Positions 56,294 through 56,436 of a stretch of 56,436 bases of DNA are shown one piece after another. The stretch is from Ramlibacter sp. (GTDB lineage Bacteria; Pseudomonadota; Gammaproteobacteria; Burkholderiales; Burkholderiaceae_C), in the NCBI GenBank assembly GCA_013815685.1, contig JACDFR010000023.1:1-56436 (forward strand), in the 5' to 3' direction. The translations under genes were made by a program, and so were the position numbers. Below the pieces are notes generated by a model. That model did no database searches. It was not told the origin of the DNA and saw only the letters and a list, made by a program, of their open reading frames with translations. The first letter of the stretch is position 1; each line of letters opens with the position of its first letter.

Positions 56294-56436
56294 TCAGGGC
56301 ATACCGCCATTCAGCCCGTCCAGCGTGTAGTTCTGCGGTCCCCGGCTGGCGATCTTGATCGCGCCGACACGGTTGCCCAGCTCCGCGCAGCGGGCCAACG
56401 ACCAGCCCTGCTCCAGGCCGTGAAGCAGCGCCCCGC
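56294..56436 (-). CDS. PfkB-family carbohydrate/nucleoside kinase, C-terminal end (partial)
   Basis: The minus strand from the window edge to TGA (56296-56294) reads 46 residues, including GALLHGLEQGWSLARCAEL, GNRVGAIKIASRGPQNY and the tail LDGLNGGMP. This is the end of a PfkB (ribokinase/adenosine-kinase-like) kinase, just after the catalytic GAGD motif, which lies outside the window. It converges with the SDR gene across 110 bp in which no terminator with a T-run was found. Confidence 0.85.
   Translation of the reverse strand, partial: GALLHGLEQGWSLARCAELGNRVGAIKIASRGPQNYTLDGLNGGMP

Overview
The window is a high-GC chromosomal segment from a betaproteobacterium of the order Burkholderiales, most likely family Comamonadaceae (Ramlibacter/Variovorax-like). 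This rests on the gene neighbourhoods (hemA-prfA-prmC-grxD, rplU-rpmA-obgE-proB, tRNA-Pro followed by pilB-pilC-pilD-coaE-zapD-yacG-mutT), the protein sequences, and a short CCCCCCGAGGGGGC-centred palindromic repeat that I associate with this family. It is mostly ordinary housekeeping sequence. No prophage, CRISPR array, rRNA or intact insertion sequence was seen.

Layout. 1-744: end of rne (RNase E). 765-4775 (minus): hemC-hemD-hemX-hemY, heme synthesis. 4899-7733: ppc. 7734-9194: a degraded island holding a SerA-like dehydrogenase relic, a scrap of IS630-type transposase and a 270-bp element whose nested inverted repeats would fold as a T. 9191-12164 (minus): AI-2E-family permease and an AlgZ/AlgR-type two-component pair, divergent from argH. 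13761-18892: an FMN-dependent 2-hydroxyacid dehydrogenase, DNA polymerase IV, a duplicated-domain exported protein, a small membrane protein and a frameshifted enoyl-CoA hydratase. 18894-21673 (minus): queF, a prolyl hydroxylase, yaaA and a small membrane protein. 21734-25364: hemA, prfA, prmC, grxD. 25501-26499: a Lon-like AAA ATPase behind a sigma-54-type promoter. 26501-28926 (minus): lytic transglycosylase and proS; rppH runs the other way. 30156-33002 (minus): proB, obgE, rpmA, rplU. 33175-39813: ispB, tRNA-Pro(CGG), the type IV pilus assembly genes, coaE, zapD, yacG. 39810-42923 (minus): mutT, a DUF815 ATPase, argJ, a rhodanese. 43230-47001: a TRAP transporter of the 2-oxoacid type. 47070-56183: fused isobutyryl-CoA mutase icmF, a complete branched-chain-type ABC importer and an SDR reductase. 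56294-end (minus): the tail of a PfkB-family sugar kinase.

How the parts work together. hemA makes the first committed heme precursor and hemC/hemD carry the pathway to uroporphyrinogen III. argH and argJ serve arginine synthesis, proB proline. The pil genes build type IV pili; AlgZ/AlgR-type systems are known pilus regulators in Pseudomonas. The right third is a carbon-acquisition region: a TRAP importer for small carboxylates, then a perfect 22-bp operator-like palindrome in front of icmF, followed by a Liv-type importer. This suggests uptake and catabolism of branched or short acyl compounds.

Most unusual: (1) the 270-bp T-shaped inverted-repeat element at 8925-9194; (2) a palindromic repeat inserted in frame in icmF, adding about 30 residues to its G-protein domain, with a second copy of the repeat between the two liv ATPase genes; (3) the argH-algZ-algR-hemCDXY block, also known from Pseudomonas, opened up here by ppc, the relic island and a permease gene; (4) a sigma-54 promoter with an upstream palindrome on the AAA ATPase; (5) a hemA promoter placed so that the transcript would be leaderless.
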